Origin: CBDCWO01 sp965223405 | GTDB taxonomy: Bacteria > Bacteroidota > Bacteroidia > Chitinophagales > Saprospiraceae | Direction of reading: 5' to 3' | Length of the DNA stretch: 64,000 bases | Assembly (NCBI GenBank): GCA_965223405.1 | Contig: CBDCWO010000006.1 | Location: 1,860,001-1,924,000 of the forward strand | Part shown: piece after piece, positions 55,694-64,000 of the stretch | Numbering within the stretch: position 1 is the stretch's first letter | How the letters are laid out: each line of letters opens with the position of its first letter | Made by a program: the position numbers and the translations under genes | The notes under the pieces: generated by a model | Databases searched by the model: none | What the model saw: only the letters and a program-made list of their open reading frames with translations | What the model was told of the DNA's origin: nothing

Positions 55694-56074
55694 TTAGGTC
55701 AACAGGTTTTCATCTCTAACCACCATTAATACGGCGCTGTGAGGAACAATGACATAGTCTTCCTGATTGAATCTAATTGAAAAAGCACTTTTTTGAATGT
55801 ATACAGCTAAATCACCGGGTTTGGGTTGCAAAGGAACGTATTTCACCTCTTCGCTTTTATCCTTCCAAGGTTCATCAATTTCATTAACGGCAGGAACCGG
55901 ATAACCTGGACCCACCTTGATCACATACCCGGTCCGTAATTCTTCTGTCTTATGAACACCCTGGGGTAAATACAATCCACTTTCTGTTCTTTCCACCGGC
56001 TTACTGGGTTTTACCAATATACGATCTCCGATTACTATGATTTTATCCGTATCCTTTTCTTTGATGTTAACCAT
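55694..56074 (-). CDS. GroES-like co-chaperonin family protein
   Basis: The 126-residue protein begins with an IGDRILVKPSKPVERTESGL strand-loop typical of Cpn10, including the mobile-loop position, then VIKVGPG, and ends with the AVLMVVRD strand. A longer insertion (about 65-90, EIDEPWKDKSEE) separates it from ordinary 95-residue GroES. No groEL lies nearby. Stand-alone longer Cpn10 paralogs occur widely in Bacteroidota and their role is not settled. Confidence 0.85.
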   Translation of the reverse strand: MVNIKEKDTDKIIVIGDRILVKPSKPVERTESGLYLPQGVHKTEELRTGYVIKVGPGYPVPAVNEIDEPWKDKSEEVKYVPLQPKPGDLAVYIQKSAFSIRFNQEDYVIVPHSAVLMVVRDENLLT

Positions 56075-56357
56075 GGTGGCAATTTAAGAAAATGCAAAAT
56101 AAAGCATTAAGATATTTTCTTAAATAAGTTTATGCCAAATTTCTAAAATAGATTTCAAGGAGAACTAAGTAAGGATCAAATTTCATAAGGCAAAGATAAA
56201 TCAAAAAGTGTTTGGCTGGAATTTCGCTTCAATCCACAGATACCTGGTTGATCATTTTGTATTACCATTTATTTTAAGGAGTTTTGTTAAAGATCTCTTG
56301 GGTATAGTCATTGTTATTCTGCTGACCACCTTGGATAAAGTAAACCATTGAAATTTT

Positions 56358-57371
56358 ATGTATAATAAAGCCATCTTTCAGGGATATCTTCAATTCAGAA
56401 ATGAAAGAAGTTATCAGAAAATGCTCGATATGTATCAATACAAGATGGAAAATTTTTATAAAAATGACTCTGCCATCGATGGAGAAAACTCTTTTCAAAA
56501 AGAATCCTGCAGTTTTGTAGTCCCGCGCACTGTAGTTCAAATAACTAAGAAAACCTGGAATAATACGGTCAGTATGTTCCAATACCTTTCTCAATTTGCC
56601 ATGGCTGGAAATGTGGGAGCCTGGCTGGTAGAAGAAGGAAAAATACTCGAATATTTTCAGATTGAACCACAAGGAGACAAAGTAGCTGTTCAAGCTTACT
56701 TAAAAGGAAAAAAGTTAAGTGATGAAGTAGGACAGGAAAAAGCAGCTCTAGATGCTTTGAGTAAAGCCATTGCCACATATGACCAACATGCTCAGGCTTA
56801 TGAACGCCGAGGATATGTGAATTATAAACTGGGAAACCGAAACGACGCCTTGTACGATTTTAACAAAAGTATTCGTCTGGATGAAGGCAATGCCAATGCG
56901 TATTATGGAAGAGCAAAAATCTTGATCGATCAAAACAAGTATTTAGATGCTATCGAAGATCTGATCATGGCTTCACGTAAATCGATTGCATTGCAACCTA
57001 TTTATTGGGCTGCAACTCGATTGAGAGCTGAATGTTACATCCGGATCGGCAAGTGGGAAAAAGCAGCTTTTGATTTAAAGCTATTTACCAATCGCAAGTT
57101 TGATACCAGCAATTATAACTTCAAATGGAAATCTTATGCGCTACTCAAATATGCTACAGTATTGGACAAACTGGAAGATTATAAGCTGGCCCTTGAGGCC
57201 CTTGACAAAATAGAACATGTATACGGGGAACAAATAGAAGTACCCGAAAAGGACGTTCTTTTCTTAAGAGGAAAAATGAAAAAACAATTGGGAAAGACCG
57301 GATTTTTGAAAGATTTGAAAAGAGCTGCCGAATTGGGATCAAAACCGGCAGCAAAAATGTTAAGGAAATAA
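56358..57371 (+). CDS. tetratricopeptide repeat protein
   Basis: The 337-residue protein lacks a signal peptide. The first 120 residues are helical and polar with no recognised domain. From about 125 to 330 there are TPR units: DALSKAIATYDQHAQAYERR, DALYDFNKSIRLDEGNANAYYGRA, and later DLKRAAELGSKPAAKMLRK, a Sel1-like ending. TPR proteins are scaffolds for protein contacts. It lies 30 bases ahead of the OmpA/PD40 gene and probably shares its transcript. About 280 bases before it hold no gene that I can see. Confidence 0.8.
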   Translation: MYNKAIFQGYLQFRNERSYQKMLDMYQYKMENFYKNDSAIDGENSFQKESCSFVVPRTVVQITKKTWNNTVSMFQYLSQFAMAGNVGAWLVEEGKILEYFQIEPQGDKVAVQAYLKGKKLSDEVGQEKAALDALSKAIATYDQHAQAYERRGYVNYKLGNRNDALYDFNKSIRLDEGNANAYYGRAKILIDQNKYLDAIEDLIMASRKSIALQPIYWAATRLRAECYIRIGKWEKAAFDLKLFTNRKFDTSNYNFKWKSYALLKYATVLDKLEDYKLALEALDKIEHVYGEQIEVPEKDVLFLRGKMKKQLGKTGFLKDLKRAAELGSKPAAKMLRK

Positions 57372-57401
57372 TTAGCATTTTTGAATCGTTCTTCAATTCT
57401 T

Positions 57402-59333
57402 ATGATTAAATCATTTTTCCAGGTTATGGTCTTCTTGCTAGCATCTGTCGGTGCCTGGAGCCAGAACTATATCACCAAAGAAGATCTCTCCCGTAAAAAT
57501 AAGAAACGATGGCATGTGGCTTTGCAGGAAATGAAATCAGGCCAAATGGAGGCCGCTTTAAAAAAATTGAAAGAGATTGATAAAAATCAGCCAAATTGCT
57601 TAGATGTGCACCTCCAGCAAGCAGCGATTTACCAGCAGCAGAAACACACTCACCTCGCTATTAACCACCTTCAAAAAGTAATTTTCTGGAGTCCCGGATT
57701 TTTCCCAAAAGCCCATTTATCCCTGGGAGCTTTGTATTTGGAAATAATGGATTATAAGCCGGCTATTGAATCTTTACATCGATTCATTCAGATGAACATT
57801 GGATCAAAGGACCTATTAAAAAGAGCTAAACATTTAAAACGACTGGCTGAAGTGCGAGACACACTTTTCAGTAATCCGGTTGAGTTTCATCCGGAACGAT
57901 TACCATCAACCATAAATTCAACCCACTTGGAATATTTAGCTGCCATCACGGCTGAAGGTGAAATGATTTTTACCCGCAGGATAAATGGAAACGAGGACCT
58001 TTATCACAGTGCAATAGATTCCAACGGCAAATGGCAGGAATCTCGTGCGATACCAGAATTTCAATCAGATGCAAATGAGGCCGCACATTGCATTTCTGCG
58101 GATGGAAAATTCTTAATCTTTACTGGTTGTGACTATATGCCGAGGTACCGTGGGTGTGATTTATATGTAAGTCGGCGTATACAAGGAAAATGGTCAAATC
58201 CTGTGAATCTTGGACCTATTATCAATAGTCCGGCCTGGGATAGCCAACCTTCTTTATCAGCGGATGGCAAAACACTGTTTTTCTCATCTGACCGGTCCGG
58301 TGGCCATGGAGGTAGAGATATTTGGTTTACCAAATTTCGGGGAGGAAAGTGGTCAAATCCTCAAAATGCCGGACCTACAGTCAATACCTTCGGTAATGAG
58401 GAAACTCCGTGTCTGCATTTCGACGGGCAAACTTTGTATTTTGCTTCAGATGGTCATCCCGGAATGGGTAAGTCGGATCTATTTGTTACCAAAATGAAGT
58501 CTGGTCATTGGTCATCTCCTGAAAATTTAGGCTACCCCATCAATACTCCTGACGTTGAAGCTGCACTATTTGTATCTCTGAATGGAGAAATAGCATATTT
58601 CTCATCTGATCAGGATACTTTTGGAAATACACAAAGACAACTGGATTTGTTTCAATTTGAATTACCCGCAGATAAAAGACCAATACCTACTACTTATGCA
58701 AAAATTTCCATGCTGGATGCATCCAATCAACAACCTGTTTTGGGTCGGTTGAATTTAATTGATCTTGAAACCAATGATTCCTTATACTCTTTGACGACAA
58801 AAGGTTCCACCCAAATTCTATGTCTTCCTGTGGGTACTACCTATGCACTCCATATCGCAGCTCCAAACTATACGATCTATTCGGAAAGCTTTAATTTGGA
58901 TACCATAAGTACTCCGGAAAAGCCGTATGAATTAACTATCCTATTGCATCCACTGTCTTCGATAATGAATGATTCAATAGATTCCCCTCCCATTGTATTG
59001 AAAAACCTGTTTTTTGCCACTGGATCAGCTGATATCTTACCCAAATCCATGTCCGAATTGGACTACCTGTTCAACTTCCTGGAAAAAAATCCCCAAGTGC
59101 ACATCCAAATTCGGGGACATACCGATAATGTAGGTTCTAAAATGGATAACCAAGTCCTATCTACACGTCGTGCCAAAGCGGTATTCGATTTTTTAATAGC
59201 CGCGGGTATTTCCGAGAGTAGACTGGCATTCGCAGGCTTTGGTGAATCTCACCCAATTGATTCGAACCATACACCTGAAGGCCGAGCCAACAATCGAAGA
59301 ACAGAATTTGTGATAATAAAAGAGGGACTATAA
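57402..59333 (+). CDS. OmpA-family outer-membrane protein with TPR and PD40 propeller
   Basis: The protein has 643 residues with a signal peptide (about 1-17, ending AWSQ). TPR-like helices occupy about 25-150. A WD40-like PD40 propeller follows at about 175-420, with SADGKTLFFSSDRSGGHGGRD-type repeats three or four times. After a linker beta domain (about 430-515) comes a C-terminal OmpA peptidoglycan-binding domain with GHTDNVGS and RANNRRTEF. This layout is typical of Bacteroidota envelope proteins, including the PorE-like T9SS-associated type. The ATG at 57402 gives a clean signal peptide; a TTG at 57381 would add seven residues. Its stop overlaps the start of rlmD by one base. Confidence 0.88.
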   Translation: MIKSFFQVMVFLLASVGAWSQNYITKEDLSRKNKKRWHVALQEMKSGQMEAALKKLKEIDKNQPNCLDVHLQQAAIYQQQKHTHLAINHLQKVIFWSPGFFPKAHLSLGALYLEIMDYKPAIESLHRFIQMNIGSKDLLKRAKHLKRLAEVRDTLFSNPVEFHPERLPSTINSTHLEYLAAITAEGEMIFTRRINGNEDLYHSAIDSNGKWQESRAIPEFQSDANEAAHCISADGKFLIFTGCDYMPRYRGCDLYVSRRIQGKWSNPVNLGPIINSPAWDSQPSLSADGKTLFFSSDRSGGHGGRDIWFTKFRGGKWSNPQNAGPTVNTFGNEETPCLHFDGQTLYFASDGHPGMGKSDLFVTKMKSGHWSSPENLGYPINTPDVEAALFVSLNGEIAYFSSDQDTFGNTQRQLDLFQFELPADKRPIPTTYAKISMLDASNQQPVLGRLNLIDLETNDSLYSLTTKGSTQILCLPVGTTYALHIAAPNYTIYSESFNLDTISTPEKPYELTILLHPLSSIMNDSIDSPPIVLKNLFFATGSADILPKSMSELDYLFNFLEKNPQVHIQIRGHTDNVGSKMDNQVLSTRRAKAVFDFLIAAGISESRLAFAGFGESHPIDSNHTPEGRANNRRTEFVIIKEGL

Positions 59334-60742
59334 TGCCACGGAAGAAAAGAAGGTTTGAGGATGTAAAAATTATCGATATAGGAGACAAGGGAATGAGCAT
59401 CGGTCGAAAGAATGATGGTGAAATTATTTTGGTTGAAAAATCAGTTCCCGGTGATGTGGTTGATGTTCAATGTGTGCGTAAGAAAAAGGGGATCTGGATT
59501 ACAACACCTATCCAATATCATATTTCTTCACCTTGGAGGAAAGATCCGTTTTGTGCTCATTTCGAAGCATGTGGCGGATGCAAATGGCAGCACTTGGACT
59601 ACCAGGAGCAAATACGTTTTAAAGAAAACGCAGTAGAAAATGCGATGCTGCGGATAGGTAAGTTTACCAATCCAACCATTTTGCCGGTTAAAGGAGCAGA
59701 TAGAACAACCCATTATCGAAATAAATTGGAATTTTCTTTTAGTAATCAAAGGTGGCTTTCGAGAACTGAAATCGAGCATGGTGGTGCCAAAGATAGATCT
59801 TTCGCTTTGGGATTTCATCCCGCCGGATTTTATGACAAAATTGTAGATATTAAGCAATGTTACCTTATGGATGAACCGGCTAATCAGATTCGGAATCAAC
59901 TTCGAGATTTTGCCATAATCCAGCAATTAGGTGCCTATGATTATCGAGTACATCAAGGATTTCTACGTACTCTGTTAGTTAGGAAAAGTGCGTTCACCAA
60001 AGATTTAATGGTAGTGGTAGTATTTGGTAAATCGGATCAAGACCAGATCCGAAAAGTAATGGTTTTTCTAAAAAACACATTTCCGGAAATTACTTCCCTG
60101 CAATACGTAATCAATACTAAAACCAATGACTCTTTGCAAGACCAGGAGTTCATTGTATATTCTGGCAACAATACTATTCTGGAAAATATTGGCGGAATTC
60201 AATATCAAATTGGAGCCAAATCTTTTTTTCAGACCAATTCATTCCAGGCTGTTGAAATGTTTGAAGTGATCCGGGATTGGGTTGCGCCTTCTGGGAACGA
60301 AATCGTTTACGATCTCTATTGTGGCGCGGGAAGTATCGGCTTATACCTCGCCACATTAGTTCATTCCATAGTAGGTATTGAGATAGTTCCTGAAGCCATC
60401 AAGGAGGCAGAACAAAACCGTCAAATCAACGAAATTCAAAATGCTTTCTTTTATGATGGGGATGTTAAATTACTAATGAATAAGGCATTAATTGACAAAC
60501 ATGGTAAACCTGACTTAATCATTGTAGATCCACCACGAGCAGGTCTGCACCAAGATGTATGCAAGTTTTTGAATGAAATTAAAGTACCCAGATTGATCTA
60601 TGTGAGTTGTAATCCCTCTACACAAGCGCGTGATTTGAACCTTATATCACAAACCTATCGACCAATTAAACATCAACCGATCGACATGTTTCCTCATACT
60701 CATCACATAGAAAATATAACTTTGTTACATTTGCAGCCATGA
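59333..60742 (+). CDS. rlmD: 23S rRNA (uracil-C5)-methyltransferase, RlmD/RumA family
   Basis: The 469-residue enzyme has a TRAM RNA-binding domain (about 1-60), an iron-sulfur cluster motif with C74, C80 and C83 plus a later Cys in DIKQCYL, the SAM-binding motif LYCGAGSIGLYLA, and the catalytic SCNPSTQARDL. It methylates a uridine in 23S rRNA; the exact site (U1939, or U747 for related enzymes) cannot be told from sequence. It overlaps the upstream gene by one base (TAATG) and the downstream gene by four (ATGA), so translation of the three may be coupled. Confidence 0.93.
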   Translation: MPRKKRRFEDVKIIDIGDKGMSIGRKNDGEIILVEKSVPGDVVDVQCVRKKKGIWITTPIQYHISSPWRKDPFCAHFEACGGCKWQHLDYQEQIRFKENAVENAMLRIGKFTNPTILPVKGADRTTHYRNKLEFSFSNQRWLSRTEIEHGGAKDRSFALGFHPAGFYDKIVDIKQCYLMDEPANQIRNQLRDFAIIQQLGAYDYRVHQGFLRTLLVRKSAFTKDLMVVVVFGKSDQDQIRKVMVFLKNTFPEITSLQYVINTKTNDSLQDQEFIVYSGNNTILENIGGIQYQIGAKSFFQTNSFQAVEMFEVIRDWVAPSGNEIVYDLYCGAGSIGLYLATLVHSIVGIEIVPEAIKEAEQNRQINEIQNAFFYDGDVKLLMNKALIDKHGKPDLIIVDPPRAGLHQDVCKFLNEIKVPRLIYVSCNPSTQARDLNLISQTYRPIKHQPIDMFPHTHHIENITLLHLQP

Positions 60743-61089
60743 ACGATCAGCTGAAATACGAAAAATTGAATGTTCAGTTAAAACCATATCTGAATATGAT
60801 GTCCAAAGCTTCGGATTCGATCATGGTTAACGATGTATCCTCTTATCCGATATTTGTGATCCACCAAAGTTCGTTGGATATTGGTCTTCCTTTAATTGAC
60901 CGTGAAACCCTGGGTGGAAAATGGTCCATTCATGCCTCAACAGTAGAAGAGTTTACTACTAAACAATTGATCCAGAGTGACAAGGTGGATACTTTTTTGC
61001 AGGTGTTTAAAGATCCCAGTCGTTTTCTGTGTTTATTTGTGGTAGAGGAAAAGAGTGCCAATTTCATATTTCTACCAAGGCCAAATTGA
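60739..61089 (+). CDS. small conserved-looking protein of unknown function
   Basis: The 116-residue protein has no signal peptide or clear motif. It is mixed alpha/beta with a start helix (LKPYLNMMSKASDSIM), a hydrophobic strand (PIFVIHQ) and an acidic middle, ending in strands FLCLFVVEE and NFIFLPRPN. It is coupled to rlmD by an ATGA overlap, suggesting a steady partnership, but I do not recognise the family. Confidence 0.75.
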   Translation: MNDQLKYEKLNVQLKPYLNMMSKASDSIMVNDVSSYPIFVIHQSSLDIGLPLIDRETLGGKWSIHASTVEEFTTKQLIQSDKVDTFLQVFKDPSRFLCLFVVEEKSANFIFLPRPN

Positions 61090-61202
61090 GGCGGAGAACT
61101 ATGAAATTGGAAAACCCAAATCTTGAGAATTAGGCCTCCATTCTAACTTTGCGATTAAAAGAAAAAAAGTTACTTAAATATTATATGGCTAAACTAGCCT
61201 AA

Positions 61203-61610
61203 CTATGATCGAAACTCTCTAATTTCTTTTGGTAGAATAATTTTATTGGAACCTGGAAAACATTTATTTTTTTCCTCATTTAATTGGAGGATGGCTTTTA
61301 CAATTTCTGATTTTTTCTTTAGCTCTTTTTCATTTCTGAATTGGTAAGTATACAAGTTTATTCCATCTTTATATATATTACTTAATCGTCCATCAATTGC
61401 CGGTGAATTATTATAAACAATCTTCCAATAAGAAAAAGCCTGCTCAAATTCTGCCCTTTTCATTAAATCTCTATAAATGACATAAGAACTCATCAACTCT
61501 TCCTTATTCTCATTTTGATGCCAAGTATCACATTGGGCATATAGGTCAGAGGACAAAAAAGTAAATATTCCTACTAAAGTAAAACTCAATTTTAAGAAAT
61601 GCGTTTTCAT
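61203..61610 (-). CDS. small secreted protein of unknown function
   Basis: The 135-residue protein has a signal peptide (about 1-25, ending LYAQ) and a mostly helical mature part with CDTWHQNENKEEL at its start and AFSYWKIVYNN. The N-terminus (CDTWHQ, then YVIYRDLMKRAEFEQAFSYW) resembles the first TPR unit of longer Bacteroidota TPR proteins, so it may be a short relative or a truncated gene. It faces the rlmD-linked gene and is 203 bases from rfbA. Confidence 0.65.
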   Translation of the reverse strand: MKTHFLKLSFTLVGIFTFLSSDLYAQCDTWHQNENKEELMSSYVIYRDLMKRAEFEQAFSYWKIVYNNSPAIDGRLSNIYKDGINLYTYQFRNEKELKKKSEIVKAILQLNEEKNKCFPGSNKIILPKEIREFRS

Positions 61611-61785
61611 ATACTGTTCTTTATAATTTTACCAAAACTTAATCCAAAAGATAGCAATTTCAGGAGAGATTTTCAAGTTAAATATTTCTATCCCTTAAAT
61701 AAGGTTCAATCTACCAATTTTCATACAGCAATGGTTTAATACCTCACAGCATCAAGGTAATTCAGATTAACTAAAATGGATTTTA

Positions 61786-61793
61786 TACTTTTG
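61786..61793 (+). promoter_or_regulatory. -7 promoter element of rfbA
   Basis: TACTTTTG matches TAnnTTTG and is 20 bases from the ATG at 61814, giving a leader of about 15 bases. TTCAG at 61761-61765 could serve as a weak -33 element 20 bases upstream. Confidence 0.5.
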
Positions 61794-61813
61794 TCCCGAA
61801 CAAATTTACTTTC

Positions 61814-62674
61814 ATGAAAGGAATCATATTGGCAGGGGGGTTAGGCACACGATTGTATCCCCTCACGCTGGTTACCAGCAAACAATTGCTACCGGTGTAT
61901 GACAAACCGATGATTTATTATTCCTTATCCATCCTGATGATGGCAGGGATTCGCGAAATATTGATTATCTCTACTCCAGCCGATCTACCCAATTTTGAAA
62001 AATTGTTGAAAGATGGTTCTGATATTGGATGTAATTTTCAGTATAAGGTTCAACCCGAGCCAAAAGGTCTGGCACAAGCATTTGTACTAGGGGAAGAGTT
62101 CATCGGGCCGGACCCAGTAGCGCTTATATTGGGTGATAATATATTTTATGGTAGTGGATTGCAGGAGCTCTTACAATCGAGTGTAAATCCTCAAGGGGGA
62201 ATAGTATTTGCCTATCGGGTCGCCGATCCTGAGAGATATGGTGTAGTAGAATTTGATCAGGACTTCAAGGCCTTATCCATCGAAGAGAAGCCGGAGCGTC
62301 CCAAATCCAGTTACGCGGTACCGGGGTTGTATTTTTATGACAATCAAGTAGTAGACATCTCCAAGAACTTGACTCCCAGTAAGCGAGGAGAGTATGAGAT
62401 TACTGATGTCAACAAGACCTATCTGGAACAGGGAAAGTTAAAAGTCGGAGTGTTAGGAAGAGGTATAGCCTGGTTGGATACCGGGACTCATCACTCTCTG
62501 ATGCAAGCCGGTCAATTTATTCAGGTGATAGAAGAACGGCAAGGATTAAAAATTGGTTGTATCGAAGAAATAGCCTACCTGGGGAAATTCATCGATGACT
62601 CCCAATTACAAAAGTTAGGTGAGAAATACCTTAAAAGCGGTTATGGGGAATATTTGTTGCGATTGTTAAAATGA
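61814..62674 (+). CDS. rfbA: glucose-1-phosphate thymidylyltransferase RfbA/RmlA
   Basis: The 286-residue enzyme makes dTDP-glucose from glucose 1-phosphate and dTTP, the first step towards dTDP-L-rhamnose for cell-surface polysaccharide. The nucleotide-binding motif GGLGTRLYPLT is at residues 8-18, with TSKQLLPVYDKPM following, then LILGDNIFYG, SIEEKPERPKS and DTGTHHSL, all typical of RmlA. Length matches the family. It stands alone here; no rmlB, rmlC or rmlD follows. Confidence 0.94.
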   Translation: MKGIILAGGLGTRLYPLTLVTSKQLLPVYDKPMIYYSLSILMMAGIREILIISTPADLPNFEKLLKDGSDIGCNFQYKVQPEPKGLAQAFVLGEEFIGPDPVALILGDNIFYGSGLQELLQSSVNPQGGIVFAYRVADPERYGVVEFDQDFKALSIEEKPERPKSSYAVPGLYFYDNQVVDISKNLTPSKRGEYEITDVNKTYLEQGKLKVGVLGRGIAWLDTGTHHSLMQAGQFIQVIEERQGLKIGCIEEIAYLGKFIDDSQLQKLGEKYLKSGYGEYLLRLLK

Positions 62675-62687
62675 CAATAAGTCTTAC

Positions 62688-62933
62688 TTAGGATTTTTTA
62701 ACCAGACCGACTACCCATAGGAGCACTATGGCACCCAGGGTTGCCGTCAAGATAGAACCCAATATCCCACTACCGAGGGAAAAATTTAAAAGTCCGGCTA
62801 AGAATCCACCAATTATTCCTCCGACAATGCCTACCACGATATTTCCTACTAGGCCAAATCCTCGTCCTTTAAAAAACTGTCCTGCCAGCCATCCGGCTAT
62901 GGCACCGATGATAATAAAATACAAGAATTCCAT
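62688..62933 (-). CDS. GlsB/YeaQ/YmgE family membrane protein
   Basis: The 81-residue protein has three hydrophobic helices and the Gly-rich family signature: AGWLAGQFFKGRGFGLVGNI, then IVGGIIGGFLAG and a final LGAIVLLWVVGLVKKS. Members are stress-induced inner-membrane proteins of unknown mechanism. The ATG at 62933 matches the family start; a start at 62969 would add 12 polar residues. Confidence 0.88.
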   Translation of the reverse strand: MEFLYFIIIGAIAGWLAGQFFKGRGFGLVGNIVVGIVGGIIGGFLAGLLNFSLGSGILGSILTATLGAIVLLWVVGLVKKS

Positions 62934-63121
62934 AATTATGTTTTGATTTTGATGTTGGTTAAGATACAAAATATCGGGAATTCAGCCTGAGAAAATCCGT
63001 ATTTGTACTACACTAATTAGAAGAAGTAACACATTTCAAGTAACCAATCTACTCTACTTTGTTTTTATCCTGAAGCAAATAGGAAGACTCAAACATCATC
63101 AAACAGTGGCTTCTGTTTTTT

Positions 63122-64000
63122 CTACCCTTTCAATCCAGCCTTGCGCAAATCTTCATCCCGCCGTGCTTTAAATTCAGATCCAGGTTTCCATTGCGGTCGT
63201 TCATCACCATTGGATAGGCGGTATCCGATATTATAAAACAATTGAGCATCCTGGATGATACCGGAAAGATCCCAGGTTTCATCACTGTATTCATCGGAAG
63301 GTTTATGATAATGTTTACTGGTAAACTCCTTTTGCATTTCCATGGCGTAATCTTTACCCTTTTCACGGTGATCGTACGATCCTTGTGCATATAAAGCCGG
63401 TATCCCGACTTTGGCAAAACTGAAGTGATCCGAACGATAGAAGTAACCCTTTTCCGGTTCCTGATCGGGTAATATGTACCGATCCTGCCTGGCAGCTTCT
63501 TCTTTGGCTATATCGTCCATTTCACTTTGTCCATAGCCGGTAACGGTAAGATCTTTCATTTCTCCTGAAGGATTTAAAGCATCCATGTTGATATTGGCGA
63601 TTGTTGTTGCGACCGGAAAAATTGGATTGGCAGCGTAATATGCAGAACCCAGAAGTCCTTGTTCTTCAGCCGTTACAAATAGAAAAACGATTGATCTTTT
63701 TGGAGCATGTGTCGTACTAAAAGCCTCCGCAATTGACAATAAAGCAGCTGTACCACTACCATTATCCAAGGCGCCGTTATATATTGAATCGCCATTTACA
63801 GGTTGTCCTACACCCAGGTGATCCCAATGCGCCGAGTAAATAATGTATTCTTCGGGATCGGAAGTACCCGGTATCATTCCGACCACGTTTTTTGATTCAT
63901 CGTATTTAAAGGTATTTTTCAATCCATGCGATAGTGTAAGCCCCATGGGTGTCGGTTTAAATTCTTTAGTCTTTGCCTGTTGTATAAGAGCAGCGAAATC
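63122..64000 (-). CDS. M28 family metallopeptidase, C-terminal part (5' end outside window)
   Basis: The frame is open to the window edge; 18 more codons lie before the ATG at 63946 (DFAALIQQAKTKEF), so the gene continues beyond 64000. The visible 292 residues hold most M28 zinc ligands and the catalytic Glu: AHWDHLG, GALDNGSGTAALL, TAEEQGLLGS, and SDHFSFAKVGIPAL further on. M28 enzymes are aminopeptidases or carboxypeptidases, often secreted with a PA domain in the missing N-terminus. The stop at 63122 is intact. Confidence 0.9.
   Translation of the reverse strand, partial: DFAALIQQAKTKEFKPTPMGLTLSHGLKNTFKYDESKNVVGMIPGTSDPEEYIIYSAHWDHLGVGQPVNGDSIYNGALDNGSGTAALLSIAEAFSTTHAPKRSIVFLFVTAEEQGLLGSAYYAANPIFPVATTIANINMDALNPSGEMKDLTVTGYGQSEMDDIAKEEAARQDRYILPDQEPEKGYFYRSDHFSFAKVGIPALYAQGSYDHREKGKDYAMEMQKEFTSKHYHKPSDEYSDETWDLSGIIQDAQLFYNIGYRLSNGDERPQWKPGSEFKARRDEDLRKAGLKG

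Noticed and set aside
56274..56693. 139-codon minus-strand frame over the start of the TPR gene
   Set aside because: Antisense to coding sequence and rich in Phe/Ile, with no family resemblance.
62678..62699. Small TAAGT/ACTTA hairpin with a T-run after rfbA
   Set aside because: The stem has only five AT-rich pairs, and the T-run is codons of the convergent membrane-protein gene.
63101..63120. AAACAG-N6-CTGTTT hairpin followed by T on the + strand
   Set aside because: The only adjacent gene is on the minus strand, for which no T-run follows, so it is not convincing as a terminator.

Overview
The window looks like chromosomal DNA of a Bacteroidota bacterium, probably an aquatic, polysaccharide-degrading member; a Saprospiria- or Cytophagia-like lineage is a guess. 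The evidence is a type IX secretion (T9SS) C-terminal domain on a multicopper oxidase, Bacteroidota-style -7 promoter elements (TAnnTTTG) before several genes, few Shine-Dalgarno sequences, a CusA-TolC fusion, an HYC_CC_PP family protein, and many secreted lipoproteins. Base composition is moderately AT-rich. No tRNA, rRNA, CRISPR array, transposase or phage gene was seen.

Region 1 (1-12.5 kb, + strand) is a copper/silver (heavy metal) resistance island. It holds the 3' end of a Cys/His-rich HYC_CC_PP protein, a CusA-type RND pump fused to a TolC-like outer-membrane factor, a small four-helix-bundle protein, a CusB-type adaptor with a metal-binding domain and DUF3347, a T9SS-exported multicopper oxidase, a secreted HMA-domain protein and a metal-binding lipoprotein. 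A terminator closes this run at 10.14 kb. A CopB-type (CPH motif) P1B-ATPase follows; its His-rich N-terminus is cut off by a frameshift.

Region 2 (12.6-38.8 kb, all - strand) is a large carbohydrate and sulfate-ester degradation locus. In transcription order it encodes a GH29 fucosidase, four sulfatases, a tandem alpha/beta-hydrolase esterase, a GH31 enzyme, a sulfatase, an SGNH-DUF5703 fusion, a sulfatase, a GH43/GH32-like beta-propeller, a GH38-like mannosidase, an SGNH esterase, a LamG plus endonuclease/exonuclease/phosphatase protein, and a 6-bladed beta-propeller lipoprotein broken by one in-frame TAG. Six sulfatases with an alpha-fucosidase suggest a sulfated fucose-containing polymer. 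No SusC/SusD pair, regulator or sulfatase-maturing enzyme lies in the window.

Region 3 (39-47.6 kb) is mixed: a thioredoxin-like lipoprotein, an AlkD-type DNA alkylation repair protein, a class C beta-lactamase-like serine hydrolase, a PPC-domain lipoprotein, a tandem HMA-domain secreted protein related to the one in region 1, and a GlxA-type AraC regulator divergent from a SnoaL-like protein.

Region 4 (47.7-56 kb, - strand) has a BtuB-like TonB receptor under a cobalamin riboswitch, a secreted protein of unknown function, a membrane-bound AraC regulator, a GH2 beta-galactosidase and a GroES-like protein. Region 5 (56-64 kb) has TPR and OmpA/PD40 envelope proteins, RlmD coupled to a small unknown protein, RfbA, a GlsB/YeaQ membrane protein and the C-terminal part of an M28 peptidase that runs off the window.
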